This document shows, in pieces, positions 1-11,735 of a stretch of 64,000 nucleotides of DNA. The stretch lies in contig NZ_BJYA01000001.1 in NCBI RefSeq assembly GCF_007991275.1, positions 124,001 through 188,000 on the forward strand, written 5' to 3'. A program made the position numbers and the translations under genes. The notes beneath the pieces were generated by a model, which saw only the letters and a program-made list of their open reading frames with translations, was not told where the DNA came from and ran no database searches. The stretch comes from Alkalibacillus haloalkaliphilus. GTDB taxonomy: Bacteria > Bacillota > Bacilli > Bacillales > Alkalibacillaceae. Each line of letters begins with the position of its first letter. Position 1 is the stretch's first letter.

Positions 1-15
1 ATTAAAGGAAAAGGA

Positions 16-85
16 GGTCACGAAAATGTTGAACTATAACAACACATTAACTAATACAATTTTATACTTTCCATTTGTCGTGACC
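16..85 (+). promoter_or_regulatory. Inverted repeat sequestering the RBS and start of leader ORF 1
   Basis: Positions 16-23 (GGTCACGA) are exactly complementary to 78-85 (TCGTGACC), and flanking bases AAAATG/CATTT extend the pairing. The left arm overlaps the AAGGAGG ribosome-binding site and start codon of the 27-codon ORF at 26; the right arm lies inside that ORF. Folding in the transcript would couple translation of the leader to RNA structure. That coupling is inference; the complementarity is seen directly. Confidence 0.5.
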
Positions 86-109
86 TTGCCGAAGTCTGCC
101 TTTAATTAA
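26..109 (+). CDS. Putative 27-aa leader peptide upstream of bmrCD
   Basis: This short ORF starts with ATG ten nt after an AAGGAGG ribosome-binding site and ends with TAA at 107-109, 27 nt before a hairpin followed by a T-run. The peptide begins MLNYNNTLTN and is hydrophobic in its middle. In Bacillus subtilis the BmrC/BmrD exporter is preceded by a leader peptide, BmrB, that controls transcription by ribosome-mediated attenuation. The position here is analogous, but I see no clear sequence match to BmrB, so the role is inferred from architecture. Confidence 0.45.
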   Translation: MLNYNNTLTNTILYFPFVVTLPKSAFN

Positions 110-135
110 TTGTTACATTAATTGAGTGATCGCAA

Positions 136-175
136 AGTCGCGCATGTTATACATGTTGCGGCTTTTTTATTTTTT
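136..175 (+). terminator. Rho-independent terminator or attenuator before bmrCD
   Basis: The arms AGTCGCGCATG (136-146) and CATGTTGCGGCT (152-163) pair with one bulged T and G-T pairs around a 5-nt loop. They are followed by TTTTTTATTTTTT. The hairpin sits between leader ORF 1 and leader ORF 2, where an attenuator would be expected. It could also simply end a gene located before the window. Confidence 0.65.
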
Positions 176-179
176 ATGA

Positions 180-225
180 TAAGCACACTTAGGCTTTTAA
201 GGGCTAAGTGTGCTTATTGTTGTTT
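180..225 (+). terminator. Second hairpin with weak T-rich tail
   Basis: A perfect 13-bp inverted repeat (180-192 with 204-216; arm sequence TAAGCACACTTAG) encloses an 11-nt loop and is followed by TTGTTGTTT, directly before the strong ribosome-binding site at 226-236. It may be a second terminator of the bmr leader or a structure limiting access to that site. Confidence 0.5.
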
Positions 226-240
226 AAGGAGGTGATAAGC

Positions 241-348
241 ATGATACAAGTTTCGGTTGGTTGTTTGACTAATGTGAAAGGAGTGATGAAGATGGTTCAG
301 CTAATACTTCAACGATCAAATAAATGTTACCGGATTGACGGTGGTTAG
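241..348 (+). CDS. Putative 35-aa leader peptide directly upstream of bmrC
   Basis: The ATG at 241 follows AAGGAGGTGAT, an 11-nt perfect complement of the 16S rRNA 3' end and the strongest ribosome-binding site in the window. The ORF encodes 35 residues beginning MIQVSVGCLTN and stops at 346-348, 29 nt before bmrC. Such a strong site on a tiny ORF before an antibiotic-inducible type of exporter suggests a regulatory upstream ORF. No homologue is recognised, and the function is inference. Confidence 0.45.
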   Translation: MIQVSVGCLTNVKGVMKMVQLILQRSNKCYRIDGG

Positions 349-377
349 CTAAAGAGAGAGGAAATGAGGTGTAATAT

Positions 378-2120
378 ATGATATCTGTATTTAGAAAATT
401 ATCTTGGTATTTTAAGGAACAATGGATTCGCTACACTTTGGCGGTAACCGCACTTATTATTGTAAACATTCTTGGTGTTATTCCACCAATGTTACTCGGT
501 GAGGTCATTGATCTTATTCAATACAATCAAGTAACTGCTGAAAGGTTTTATGAATTATTAGCGATATTTATCGGCCTAACAATCGTTATTTATATCGTTT
601 CATTTTTTTGGGACTATACGCTGTTTGGTCGTGCATTTTTACTTGAGAAAAAGATGCGTTCAAAGTTAATGAATCACTTTATGCGAATGACGCCTACTTT
701 TTTCGGGCATTATCGAACAGGCGACTTAATGGCTAGAAGTACGAATGATTTACGAGCAATCATGTTGACAGCGGGTTTTGGGATTTTAACTTTAGTCGAT
801 GCGACGATTTTTATGTTTTTAATTGTAATGGTTATGGCGATTATGATTAATTGGCATTTAACGTTGGCGGCTTTAATACCGTTACCAATCATGGCTTTAT
901 TAATGCAAAAGTATGGTCGAGCGATTCATGAGCGTTTTACAAAAGCTCAATCTGCTTTTAGTGATTTGAATAACGACTCGCTTGAATCGATTCAAGGGGT
1001 TAGAGTTATTCGTGCTTTTGTACAGGAGAAGCGAGATGAAGAGCAATTTAATGCTCAAACAGAAGAAGTGTTTCAGAAAAATATTGAAGTGGCTAAAATG
1101 GACGCTTTATTTGAACCGACGATTAAAGTTTTAGTCGGGATGGCTTATACGATTGGGTTAGGTTATGGTTCGTATTTAGTCATGCAAGGTGTCATTACGA
1201 TTGGGCAATTAGTTACTTTTAACGTTTATTTAGGGATGCTCATTTGGCCGATGTTTGCGGTTGGTGAGCTCATTAACGTCATGCAAAGAGGAAATGCATC
1301 ACTTGATCGTACAGGTGAAGTGCTTTCACATGAACCAGACGTTCAAGATCCTAATGACGAAGTAAGTATACCCACACCTAAGAAAATTGAATTTAACCAA
1401 GTTAGCTTTAAGTATCCTCAAGCTGAATCGTATCAGTTAAACGGAATCATTTTAAATATTAAACAAGGTGAAACGATTGGTGTTGTCGGAAAAACTGGTG
1501 CTGGAAAAACGACTTTAATTAGACAATTATTAAGAGAATACCCACCTGCAGAGCATGGTGTTGTAACCATTAATGATGTCCCGATTGATCAAATTCCATT
1601 ATCTATGACACGAGGGTGGATTGGTTACGTGCCACAAGATCATACTTTGTTTTCTAAAACGGTTCGTCAAAATATTTTGTTCGGGGATGCCAATGCATCG
1701 GACGAAGAAATATTTCGGATTTTAGAGTTAGCTTCTTTACGTGAAGATATTGAACATTTACCAGACGGATTAAATACGATTGTTGGTGAAAGTGGAGTTA
1801 CGTTATCAGGAGGGCAAAAACAACGTGTCTCCTTAGCAAGAGCACTCATTAAAGACCCTGAATGTCTAATTCTAGATGACTCACTATCAGCCGTCGACGG
1901 TCAAACTGAGACGAAAATTATTCAACATTTAAAAGAAGAGCGTTCTCATAAGACGACGATTATTGTTGCTCACCGTCTATCGGCTGTTAAACATGCTGAT
2001 CAAATTATCGTATTAGATGAAGGTAAAATGGTTGAACACGGAACTCATGAACAATTAATGGAACAACGAAACTGGTACTTTAAGCAATATGTCAAACAGC
2101 AAATGGAAGGAGGCGAATAA
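378..2120 (+). CDS. bmrC: Heterodimeric ABC multidrug exporter subunit BmrC (degenerate NBD)
   Basis: This half-size ABC exporter has an N-terminal membrane domain (about 1-310) and a C-terminal nucleotide-binding domain. Visible motifs are Walker A GKTGAGKTT near residue 370, signature LSGGQKQR near 476 and Walker B ending LILDDS near 500. Aspartate replaces the usual catalytic glutamate, which is the known hallmark of BmrC (YheI), the non-canonical partner of BmrD. The length of 580 aa fits the family. It is followed one base later by bmrD, so the two are translated together and should form one drug efflux pump. Two small ORFs and two hairpins lie in its leader. Confidence 0.9.
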   Translation: MISVFRKLSWYFKEQWIRYTLAVTALIIVNILGVIPPMLLGEVIDLIQYNQVTAERFYELLAIFIGLTIVIYIVSFFWDYTLFGRAFLLEKKMRSKLMNHFMRMTPTFFGHYRTGDLMARSTNDLRAIMLTAGFGILTLVDATIFMFLIVMVMAIMINWHLTLAALIPLPIMALLMQKYGRAIHERFTKAQSAFSDLNNDSLESIQGVRVIRAFVQEKRDEEQFNAQTEEVFQKNIEVAKMDALFEPTIKVLVGMAYTIGLGYGSYLVMQGVITIGQLVTFNVYLGMLIWPMFAVGELINVMQRGNASLDRTGEVLSHEPDVQDPNDEVSIPTPKKIEFNQVSFKYPQAESYQLNGIILNIKQGETIGVVGKTGAGKTTLIRQLLREYPPAEHGVVTINDVPIDQIPLSMTRGWIGYVPQDHTLFSKTVRQNILFGDANASDEEIFRILELASLREDIEHLPDGLNTIVGESGVTLSGGQKQRVSLARALIKDPECLILDDSLSAVDGQTETKIIQHLKEERSHKTTIIVAHRLSAVKHADQIIVLDEGKMVEHGTHEQLMEQRNWYFKQYVKQQMEGGE

Positions 2121-2121
2121 G

Positions 2122-4149
2122 ATGAAATCAAAAACGACTGAAAAACGCCTTTTTCATTATGCTTTAAATTATAAGAAGACGATTATGATTGGTATTGTTT
2201 GTTTAATGATTGCTGTTGCGATGGAGTTAAGCGGTCCGTTAATAGCAAAAAAGGTAATTGATGACCATATTGTTGGGGTGGCCAATCACTATGTTGTTAC
2301 CGATAAACAAACGGGTGCAATCGAATTTAACGGCGAACATTACATTAGAGTTGAACGTTATGATTCGATTGATGATGAAAAAGTGGTGACGTTATTCCAA
2401 GATGGGTTGTCCTTTTTCTTGTTAGATGAAGAAGTGCCACTTAATGCGAGGTTTGTAGAAGGTGATGGTTATACTTTCGTCCTTGAGGTAGATCAAACTG
2501 AAGTAACGGTTAGTGGTCAAACACTAGAGACTCATGAGTTATTTCATTTCTTCCAACCTGAAGTGAGCTCTATTGCAGCTTGGTTAGGGCTATATTTAGG
2601 TTTGATTCTTGCTTCATCAGTATTTCTATACTATAAAACTTATTTATTACAGTACGCTTCAAATCGAATTATTCAAACAATGCGACAAGATGTGTTCAGT
2701 CATATTCAACGCATTCCGATCCCTTATTTTGTTGATCAACCAGCTGGTAAGGTTGTCGCACGCGTAACAAACGATACAGAAGCGATTAAAGAGCTATATG
2801 AGAAGGTTTTAGAAGTATTCACATCGGGCTTTATTTATATGTTCGGTATTTTTATTGCATTATTTATTTTAGATGCACGCTTGGCAGCGATCTGCTTAGT
2901 GCTTGTGCCACTTATGGTGTTATGGATGTTAGTTTACAGGAAAATTGCTGGACATTATAACCATGAAATTCGTGAAACGAACAGTCGCATTAATGCTAAC
3001 ATTAATGAATCAATTCAAGGGATGTCCATTATTCAAGCATACAACCAAGTTGACCGAATGACAGGTGAGTTTGAAAATTTAAATCGATATCACTATCGTT
3101 ATCAACGAAAGATGAATACGTTTACAGCATTAACGTCGTTTAATTTAGTCGACTTTTTACGAAATGTTGCCTTTGTAGCGTTTATTATGTACTTCGGCGG
3201 AATTTCGCTAGATGGTACCGGAATTGTGACAGCAGGTGTACTATACGCTTTTGTTGATTATTTAACTCGATTATTCGAGCCAGTCAACCAAATCGTCAGT
3301 CAGTTAGCTCAGCTAGAACAATCTAGGGTTGCTGGTAAAAGAGTGTTTGAACTGTTGGATGAAGATGGAGAAGAAGTCGAAGAAAAACCGATTACGAGAT
3401 ACGATGGTTATGTGGAATTTGAACAGGTTTCCTTTGCTTATGAAAAAGATGATTATGTCTTAGAAGATTTATCTTTTTCAATACAACCTGGTGAAACAGC
3501 TGCTTTTGTCGGGCATACAGGCTCTGGTAAAAGTACGGTTATGAATCTATTATTTAGATTTTACGACCCGTCAAAAGGACGTATATTGATAGATGGTAAA
3601 CCAATTAATGAGTTATCGAGACAACAAGCTCGAAGTCATATCGGTATTGTGCTTCAAGATCCTTTTATATTTACGGGCACTATCATCTCAAATATCACGA
3701 TGAATGACCCTCGCGTTAGTCGTGAAGATGCGATTAATGCTTTAAAAGCAGTCGGTGCTGACCGCTTCATTGAGCAGTTGCCTAACCAGTATGATGAACC
3801 TGTTAAAGAAAAAGGGGCTGAGTTTTCAACTGGCCAAAGACAGTTATTATCGTTTGCTAGAGCATTAGCTTTTGATCCAGCTATTTTAATTCTTGATGAG
3901 GCGACAGCTAATATCGACACTGAGACAGAAGCTATGATTCAAGAGGCTTTAAAAGTATTGAAAAAAGGCCGAACAACATTAGTCATTGCTCACCGTCTTT
4001 CAACGATTCAAGATGCGGATCAAATATTCGTGTTAAAGCAAGGTGAACTAATTGAGAAAGGCACGCATGATTCGCTTTTACAAACACAAGGTGAATATTA
4101 TATGATGTATAGAATGCAATTAGGAGGCAAACAGGCCTTTGCTACTTAG
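2122..4149 (+). CDS. bmrD: Heterodimeric ABC multidrug exporter subunit BmrD (catalytic NBD)
   Basis: The ATG at 2122 lies one base after the bmrC stop and follows GGAGGCG, giving 675 aa, close to B. subtilis BmrD (YheH). A large hydrophilic insertion at about residues 35-155, between the first two membrane helices, matches the extracellular domain typical of BmrD. The NBD has Walker A GHTGSGKST near 463, a degenerate signature FSTGQRQ near 566 and Walker B ILILDEATA with the catalytic glutamate near 592. Complementary degeneration of the two subunits (BmrC lacks the glutamate, BmrD has the altered signature) indicates one active and one inactive ATP site. Confidence 0.9.
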   Translation: MKSKTTEKRLFHYALNYKKTIMIGIVCLMIAVAMELSGPLIAKKVIDDHIVGVANHYVVTDKQTGAIEFNGEHYIRVERYDSIDDEKVVTLFQDGLSFFLLDEEVPLNARFVEGDGYTFVLEVDQTEVTVSGQTLETHELFHFFQPEVSSIAAWLGLYLGLILASSVFLYYKTYLLQYASNRIIQTMRQDVFSHIQRIPIPYFVDQPAGKVVARVTNDTEAIKELYEKVLEVFTSGFIYMFGIFIALFILDARLAAICLVLVPLMVLWMLVYRKIAGHYNHEIRETNSRINANINESIQGMSIIQAYNQVDRMTGEFENLNRYHYRYQRKMNTFTALTSFNLVDFLRNVAFVAFIMYFGGISLDGTGIVTAGVLYAFVDYLTRLFEPVNQIVSQLAQLEQSRVAGKRVFELLDEDGEEVEEKPITRYDGYVEFEQVSFAYEKDDYVLEDLSFSIQPGETAAFVGHTGSGKSTVMNLLFRFYDPSKGRILIDGKPINELSRQQARSHIGIVLQDPFIFTGTIISNITMNDPRVSREDAINALKAVGADRFIEQLPNQYDEPVKEKGAEFSTGQRQLLSFARALAFDPAILILDEATANIDTETEAMIQEALKVLKKGRTTLVIAHRLSTIQDADQIFVLKQGELIEKGTHDSLLQTQGEYYMMYRMQLGGKQAFAT

Positions 4150-4164
4150 AAAGCGTTCAATTAG

Positions 4165-4197
4165 AAAAGACTAAGAGAATTCTCTTAGTCTTTTTTG
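4165..4197. terminator. Bidirectional terminator after bmrD
   Basis: AAAAGACTAAGAGA and its exact reverse complement form a perfect palindrome flanked by A-run and T-run. It serves bmrD on the plus strand and the convergent gene ending at 4207 on the minus strand. Confidence 0.85.
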
Positions 4198-4206
4198 CTT
4201 ATAGAA

Positions 4207-4731
4207 TTAATGATGAAAGACGAAGCTTCTTAGCGGAATTTCTTGGGCCTCTTCCTGATCATTCACTTCATATTCAATTTGTAAATAGTCTAAGTCGAAC
4301 TGATAATTTGTCTCATGGAGTGTCACTTTAAAAACGATCGTCGTTGTGCGTTCTGAAAGTTTAAAGTCATTAGGACGTTCGTAGTCACCTACTATTTCGC
4401 GCATGTCTGGGCTAAAGCCGTAAAACAAGTCTGTTTCATTATGTGGGTCAAAAAATAACTCGATGTGTATTGAATCGTCACCTTGGTCTAAGACCGTGCC
4501 ATCATCTTTTATAATGTTAATGTCTTGAACGGTTGGCATTTGGTCACCCGTCCACCTTAACTGCTTACCAATATAAATATCATGGTACTCCTCAAACAAA
4601 CTCGCATGAGCGCCTGTATGAGAGATGTCGAGGAACTCTCCACTTTCACTATTTGCTTCAACAGCGAAATAGCCTGCTGTTCCTGACCCGATCAAAAAAG
4701 TTGTTAGCAGTAGCCACCTTATTTTATTCAC
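4207..4731 (-). CDS. Membrane-anchored or secreted protein of unknown function
   Basis: I do not recognise this 174-aa protein. It begins with a short basic stretch and a hydrophobic segment (NKIRWLLLTTFLIGSG), so it is either anchored in the membrane or secreted. The remainder is acidic and beta-rich in appearance, ending LRSFVFHH. A GTG start at 4731 is chosen because GAGGTG lies 6 nt upstream; the in-frame GTG three codons earlier lies inside that ribosome-binding site. It is a single gene, downstream of the hut operon on the same strand and convergent with bmrCD. Confidence 0.6.
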   Translation of the reverse strand: MNKIRWLLLTTFLIGSGTAGYFAVEANSESGEFLDISHTGAHASLFEEYHDIYIGKQLRWTGDQMPTVQDINIIKDDGTVLDQGDDSIHIELFFDPHNETDLFYGFSPDMREIVGDYERPNDFKLSERTTTIVFKVTLHETNYQFDLDYLQIEYEVNDQEEAQEIPLRSFVFHH

Positions 4732-4818
4732 CTTTGACACCTCGAATTTTAGACTAATAATCTTTTTCTCTATTATACGGTTATTATTTAAATTCTATAC
4801 ATCTAGCAAAATATCCTT

Positions 4819-7184
<2,366 letters not shown>

Positions 7185-7188
7185 TATA

Positions 7189-8847
7189 TTAATCTAGCAA
7201 CGGAATGTCGACGCCTTTTTCCCGAGCGGTTTCTTCAGCTAGTTCATAGCCCGCATCGACGTGGCGCGCGACTCCCAAGCCAGGGTCAGACGTTAAGACG
7301 CGCTCGAGACGCTCATGCGCATCTTCCGTACCGTCAGCGACGATGACCATACCAGCATGTAACGAATACCCCATACCAACGCCGCCACCGTGGTGGACCG
7401 ATACCCAGCTAGCGCCGTTCACGCTATTAATTAATGCATTTAAGATCGGCCAGTCTGCAACTGCGTCACTTCCATCTTTCATCGACTCTGTCTCGCGATT
7501 TGGTGAAGCGACTGAACCAGCATCTAGATGGTCACGCCCGATGACGATTGGTGCGGAAAGCTCACCTGAAGCGACCATGTCGTTAATAATTTTTCCAAAA
7601 CGAGCACGCTCGCCATAACCTAACCAGCAAATGCGTGATGGCAAGCCTTGGAAAGCGACTTGTTCACGCGCCATCCGAATCCATTTACACAAATGCTCAT
7701 TATACGAAAACTCGCGTAATAGCACTTCATCAATTTTATAAATATCTTCTGGGTCTCCTGATAACGCTGCCCAACGGAAAGGGCCTTTTCCTTCACAAAA
7801 TTGTGGGCGAATAAATGCTGGTACAAAGCCAGGAAAATCAAACGCATCTGTTAACCCTTCATCATAAGCTTCCTGACGAATGTTGTTACCGTAATCGAAT
7901 GTGACAGCGCCTGCCTTTTGTAAATCGAGCATCGATTGAACGTGTTTTTTGATCGATTGACGCGATAACGCTAAGTACTCATCTGGATTCGACTCACGTA
8001 AGTCGGCCCCTTCTTCTAATGAGTAGTCTGTAGGTAAATATCCGTTTAACGGGTCGTGTGCAGATGTTTGGTCAGTCACTAAGTCTGGTGTTACGCCGCG
8101 TTTCACTAATTCAGGTAACACGTCGGCTGCATTCCCTAAAAGTCCGATTGATAAAGGCTCACCTTTCGCTTGAGCTTCGCGTGCCATTTCTAATGCTTCA
8201 TCAAGTGAGTCCGTCATTTTGTGTAAATAACGGTGCTCAATTCGGCGTTTAATTCTTTCTTCGTCTACTTCAATGGCGATCACAACACCGTCATTCATCG
8301 TAACAGCTAAAGGTTGCGCACCACCCATACCACCTAACCCAGCTGTTACAGTAAGTGTCCCTTTAAGCGAACTGTTAAAATGTTGGCGGGCCGCTTCAGC
8401 GAATGTTTCATACGTCCCTTGTAAAATGCCTTGTGTACCAATATAAATCCAGCTTCCGGCTGTCATCTGGCCATACATCATGAGACCCTTCTTCTCTAAT
8501 TCGCGGAAATGTTCCCAATTCGCCCACGCCGGAACTAAATTAGAGTTAGCCAGCAAAACACGTGGAGCGTCTTTATGCGATTTAAAAACCGCCACTGGCT
8601 TACCCGATTGAACGAGTAATGTCTCGTCCTCTTCTAAATCTTTTAACGTTTTAATAATCGCCTCGTAACTCTCCCAATTACGTGCTGCCTTACCAATCCC
8701 ACCATAGACAACTAGTTCGTCAGGATTTTCAGCCACTTCAGGGTCTAAATTGTTCATAAGCATTCGTAAAGCCGCTTCTTGAACCCACCCTTTCGTATTC
8801 AGTTCACTCCCTCGTGGTGCGCGGATTTTTTTAGTTCCTTCTACCAT
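7189..8847 (-). CDS. hutU: Urocanate hydratase HutU
   Basis: This 552-aa NAD-dependent enzyme converts urocanate to 4-imidazolone-5-propanoate. Family features visible are the N-terminal [14 protein letters not shown], the glycine-rich [14 protein letters not shown] near residue 170, and the C-terminal [17 protein letters not shown]. Length is normal. GGAGG lies 8 nt before the ATG. It follows hutH in the same operon by 62 bp and is followed by repeat array A before hutI. Confidence 0.95.
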   Translation of the reverse strand: MVEGTKKIRAPRGSELNTKGWVQEAALRMLMNNLDPEVAENPDELVVYGGIGKAARNWESYEAIIKTLKDLEEDETLLVQSGKPVAVFKSHKDAPRVLLANSNLVPAWANWEHFRELEKKGLMMYGQMTAGSWIYIGTQGILQGTYETFAEAARQHFNSSLKGTLTVTAGLGGMGGAQPLAVTMNDGVVIAIEVDEERIKRRIEHRYLHKMTDSLDEALEMAREAQAKGEPLSIGLLGNAADVLPELVKRGVTPDLVTDQTSAHDPLNGYLPTDYSLEEGADLRESNPDEYLALSRQSIKKHVQSMLDLQKAGAVTFDYGNNIRQEAYDEGLTDAFDFPGFVPAFIRPQFCEGKGPFRWAALSGDPEDIYKIDEVLLREFSYNEHLCKWIRMAREQVAFQGLPSRICWLGYGERARFGKIINDMVASGELSAPIVIGRDHLDAGSVASPNRETESMKDGSDAVADWPILNALINSVNGASWVSVHHGGGVGMGYSLHAGMVIVADGTEDAHERLERVLTSDPGLGVARHVDAGYELAEETAREKGVDIPLLD

Positions 8848-8909
8848 TATGAGTTCCTCCTTTTTATAATGACTATATGCTTTTCCCTAGGACCTTCATG
8901 TTTGTTTCG

Positions 8910-10409
8910 TTAGCTTTGTGATACAGGCTTTACATCCACCTCTTGTAGCCACTCTACTAACGCTTCGATATCTTTTGAAAAGGCTCGGTCGTGCTTAATA
9001 CTCGGTACAACACCTCGTGCTTGTGTGTATAGTTCTCTTGTCGATTGCGCCATTTTTTCAGTGCCTCTTATTTCTACTGCTTGCATGGCGCATATGAGCT
9101 CGATTGCGATGACTCGATGAGCGTTTTGAACGATTTGGCTCGCGTGTCTTGCTCCAATTGTGCCCATACTGACGTGGTCTTCTTGGTTAGCGGATGATGG
9201 GATTGAGTCAACCGTTGCTGGGTGTGCTAACGTTTTGTTTTCTGATACGAGTGATGCTGCTGTATATTGCATAATCATCGCACCTGATTGCAGGCCTGGC
9301 TCAGGGCTTAAAAATGGCGGTAAATCATTTAGTTGTGGGTTAACGAGTCGTTCGATTCGCCGCTCTGACATATTCGCTACTTCAGCCATGCCAATTTTGA
9401 GTAAGTCCATTGCAATGGCGATCGGTTGTCCGTGAAAATTACCGCCTGAAAGTACTTCTCCCTCATCTGTGAAAATTAACGGGTTGTCTGTTGCGGCATT
9501 GATCTCGACTTCTAACTTTTCTTTAACGTAATTTAACGTTTGCCATGATGCACCTAACACTTGTGGTATGCACCGTATTGTATAAGCGTCTTGGACACGT
9601 TTTTCACCTTGTTTTGTGATGAGTTGGCTATCACGCAAAAGCTCTCTAATACGCTCAGCTACTTCAATTTGTTCTTTATGCCCTCGCACTTCATGGATTT
9701 TTGCATCAAAAGCACAAATAATACTTTCTAACCCTTCCATCGTCATAGCAGCAATTTGTTCGGATTGTTTTAACGTTTCTTCTGCTTGTAAATACGTTAA
9801 CGCTCCTACAGCTGTCATCGCCTGTGTTCCGTTAATGAGTGCTAAACCTTCTTTTGCTTTTAATTGAATCGGGGTGAACCCTTTCTCTCCTAATACCTCT
9901 TGAGCTGGCTTAATCTCACCACGATGATAGACTTCACCATCACCGAGTAAAACGAGAGCCAAATGAGCAAGTGGTGCTAAGTCTCCGCTCGCTCCAAGAG
10001 AACCTTGTGACGGAATGACCGGGATAATGTCTTTGTTCAACAACTCAACTAACTTTTCAATGACAATCGGCCGTACTCCTGAGTAACCTTTTAATAAAGC
10101 ATTAGCTCGAAGTAACACCATCGCCCGACTGACTTCTTTTGATAAAGGGTCTCCAACACCACAAGCATGTGAGTAAATTAAATTCATTTGTAGTTCATCT
10201 AAATCTTGTTCATCGATCTCGACATCACTAAACTTACCAAAGCCTGTATTAATGCCGTAAATAACGTCGTGTTGCTCAACAGCCGTTTCTATCATTTTGC
10301 GACTTTCAACTACATGATGAAGTGAAGCTTCTGATATGGTAACGGTTTCAAAATGGTGAACAACACGATGCAGTTCATTTAACGTTAACGAATGTCCATT
10401 AATCTCCAA
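8910..10409 (-). CDS. hutH: Histidine ammonia-lyase HutH
   Basis: This lyase deaminates histidine to urocanate. The ASG triad that forms the MIO prosthetic group is visible in [15 protein letters not shown] near residue 140. A TTG start at 10409 (EINGHSLTL, 499 aa) is preferred: GGAGG lies 7 nt upstream, and an ATG seven codons earlier would place that ribosome-binding site inside the gene. It lies just after the HutP-controlled terminator, so its expression should require HutP with histidine and magnesium, as established in B. subtilis. Confidence 0.93.
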   Translation of the reverse strand: MEINGHSLTLNELHRVVHHFETVTISEASLHHVVESRKMIETAVEQHDVIYGINTGFGKFSDVEIDEQDLDELQMNLIYSHACGVGDPLSKEVSRAMVLLRANALLKGYSGVRPIVIEKLVELLNKDIIPVIPSQGSLGASGDLAPLAHLALVLLGDGEVYHRGEIKPAQEVLGEKGFTPIQLKAKEGLALINGTQAMTAVGALTYLQAEETLKQSEQIAAMTMEGLESIICAFDAKIHEVRGHKEQIEVAERIRELLRDSQLITKQGEKRVQDAYTIRCIPQVLGASWQTLNYVKEKLEVEINAATDNPLIFTDEGEVLSGGNFHGQPIAIAMDLLKIGMAEVANMSERRIERLVNPQLNDLPPFLSPEPGLQSGAMIMQYTAASLVSENKTLAHPATVDSIPSSANQEDHVSMGTIGARHASQIVQNAHRVIAIELICAMQAVEIRGTEKMAQSTRELYTQARGVVPSIKHDRAFSKDIEALVEWLQEVDVKPVSQS

Positions 10410-10430
10410 ACGACCACCTCCATTAAACAT

Positions 10431-10472
10431 AAAAAAGGGACTTATCCTTGATTACATTCAAGAATAAGCCCC
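10431..10472 (-). terminator. HutP-regulated intrinsic terminator between hutP and hutH
   Basis: On the minus strand a long stem pairs GGGGCTTATTCTTGA with TCAAGGATAAGTCCC around a 6-nt loop and is followed by TTTTTT, directly after hutP. In B. subtilis a terminator at this place is opened by HutP. The HutP-like triplets just before it (10473-10489) support the same control here. Confidence 0.9.
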
Positions 10473-10489
10473 CTAATATCTCATTACTC
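10473..10489 (-). promoter_or_regulatory. hutP: HutP-binding RNA site (three NAG triplets with 4-nt spacing)
   Basis: The transcript reads GAG-UAAU-GAG-AUAU-UAG: three NAG triplets separated by exactly four bases, adjoining the base of the terminator stem. Published HutP recognition uses triplets of this type with 4-nt spacers. A second set of triplets within the terminator is not clearly visible. Confidence 0.75.
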
Positions 10490-10501
10490 ATGGGCATTTC
10501 G

Positions 10502-10948
10502 TTATATATGATTAATTCCTAAGCCTGCCGTCTCATGCTCGAGTCCACGAATTGGTGCACCAATGGTTCCATAAAGCGCAACAGCAATCCATTCACCTTC
10601 TTGTTCGTTTTCGTAAGGTTTCCCTCGAACGACAGCAAATCTCAATCCAACTGTACGCATCACATCTCCAAGTTGCACTTGACCTCTCGTCACACCTTGC
10701 ACTGCTTCTAAAATAGCATGATAAAGCGCGTGCATCTCACGGTATACTCCTTCTTGGATCATGTGGTTACGCTTAGCTGCTGTCTCAATGGCTGATACAA
10801 CTTTTTGCAAATCCATTGATCCAGTTTTACCTAAACAATATTGAAATGTTGATTCGTTCATCTCGGACTTTAACCCTTCGATCTCATCACTATTAGCTAA
10901 TACTAACTGAAGGGCACACTTTCCGATTCCGATATTTTGTTGAGTCAT
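10502..10948 (-). CDS. hutP: Hut operon positive regulator HutP (RNA-binding antiterminator)
   Basis: HutP binds hut mRNA in the presence of histidine and magnesium and prevents termination before hutH. The C-terminal part shows the family core: [44 protein letters not shown] and [14 protein letters not shown]. The start at 10948 (148 aa, the usual HutP length) is chosen because the longer reading frame to 11008 runs through a clear promoter whose -10 element is at 10980-10985. It is the first gene of the operon. Confidence 0.93.
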   Translation of the reverse strand: MTQQNIGIGKCALQLVLANSDEIEGLKSEMNESTFQYCLGKTGSMDLQKVVSAIETAAKRNHMIQEGVYREMHALYHAILEAVQGVTRGQVQLGDVMRTVGLRFAVVRGKPYENEQEGEWIAVALYGTIGAPIRGLEHETAGLGINHI

Positions 10949-10975
10949 ATTAACACCACAATTCTCATCACTAAT

Positions 10976-11008
10976 CAAAATTGTAAAACAATTTTGAAAA
11001 AGTGTCAA
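10976..11008 (-). promoter_or_regulatory. SigmaA promoter of the hut operon with overlapping palindrome
   Basis: On the minus strand, TTGACA (11003-11008) and TACAAT (10980-10985) are separated by 17 bp, a near-consensus SigmaA promoter. A perfect inverted repeat, CAAAATTGT/ACAATTTTG (10976-10996, 3-nt centre), covers the spacer and -10 element, where a repressor could block polymerase. Which regulator binds is unknown; it does not fit a cre or CodY consensus. Confidence 0.8.
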
Positions 11009-11044
11009 TATCGGTCACTATGATTGTATGCCCTTCAATTTAAG

Positions 11045-11578
11045 TTATGCTTTTCGGTTAGATGTTGGATCCCAAGGGAAATCTGCTCCGAACTTCTCAG
11101 CCAATGTCTTTGATTCTTCACGGCGCTTCTTACGATAGTCCGCACGCTCTTTCGCCCCTTCGTGTAACCACTTTTCTTCCTCTGATTCAGGATACACTGA
11201 AGGCACTTGAGTTGGTTTGCCGTTTTCATCAATGGCAACCATCGTTAAGAAAGCTGTCGTGCAGACATGACGTTCACCAGTAAGTAAGTTTTCTGTGATT
11301 GCTTTAACGAATACTTCCATCGATGTATTGTGCGTCCACGTGACAAACGCTTCTAAACAAATTGTACTTCCTTCTTGTACTGGTGCTAAAAAGTCTACAG
11401 AATCAGTTGAGGCTGTTACAACTGGTGTTCGTGCATGACGTGTTGAGGCGATTGCTGCTACATCGTCCATATAAGCCATTAATTTACCCCCAAATAACGT
11501 CCCATGACTATTCGTATCTGGAGGTAATACGTGTGAGTTTTTTACTGTTAATGAATGAATACACGGTTTTGCTTCCAT
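11045..11578 (-). CDS. Hotdog-fold acyl-CoA thioesterase (YkhA-like)
   Basis: This cytoplasmic thioesterase hydrolyses acyl-CoA thioesters. The hotdog signature DTNSHGTLFGGKLMAYMD at residues about 21-38 includes the conserved N-x-x-G-x-x-F-G-G. The second half has the strand VDFLAPVQEGSTI. The charged C-terminal tail (KERADYRKKRREESKTLAEK) is typical of the YkhA group of Bacillus. The length of 177 aa is normal. It is a single gene on the minus strand upstream of the hut operon. The natural substrate is not predictable. Confidence 0.8.
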   Translation of the reverse strand: MEAKPCIHSLTVKNSHVLPPDTNSHGTLFGGKLMAYMDDVAAIASTRHARTPVVTASTDSVDFLAPVQEGSTICLEAFVTWTHNTSMEVFVKAITENLLTGERHVCTTAFLTMVAIDENGKPTQVPSVYPESEEEKWLHEGAKERADYRKKRREESKTLAEKFGADFPWDPTSNRKA

Positions 11579-11700
11579 CGTGTCACCCTACCTTTTAAGT
11601 CTTTATTAAGTTAAGACAATTTACTTAACATTAATCTTTGTTTATTACGAACTTAGTATACCACCTCAAGTGCTTGAATACATAAAGAAATACTCAAAGA

Positions 11701-11735
11701 AAAAAGCTTACTGGCTGACGCCAGTAAGCTTTAAA
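11701..11735 (-). terminator. Terminator of the BCCT gene
   Basis: AAAGCTTACTGGC and its exact complement flank a TGAC loop, followed on the minus strand by TTTTT. Confidence 0.85.
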
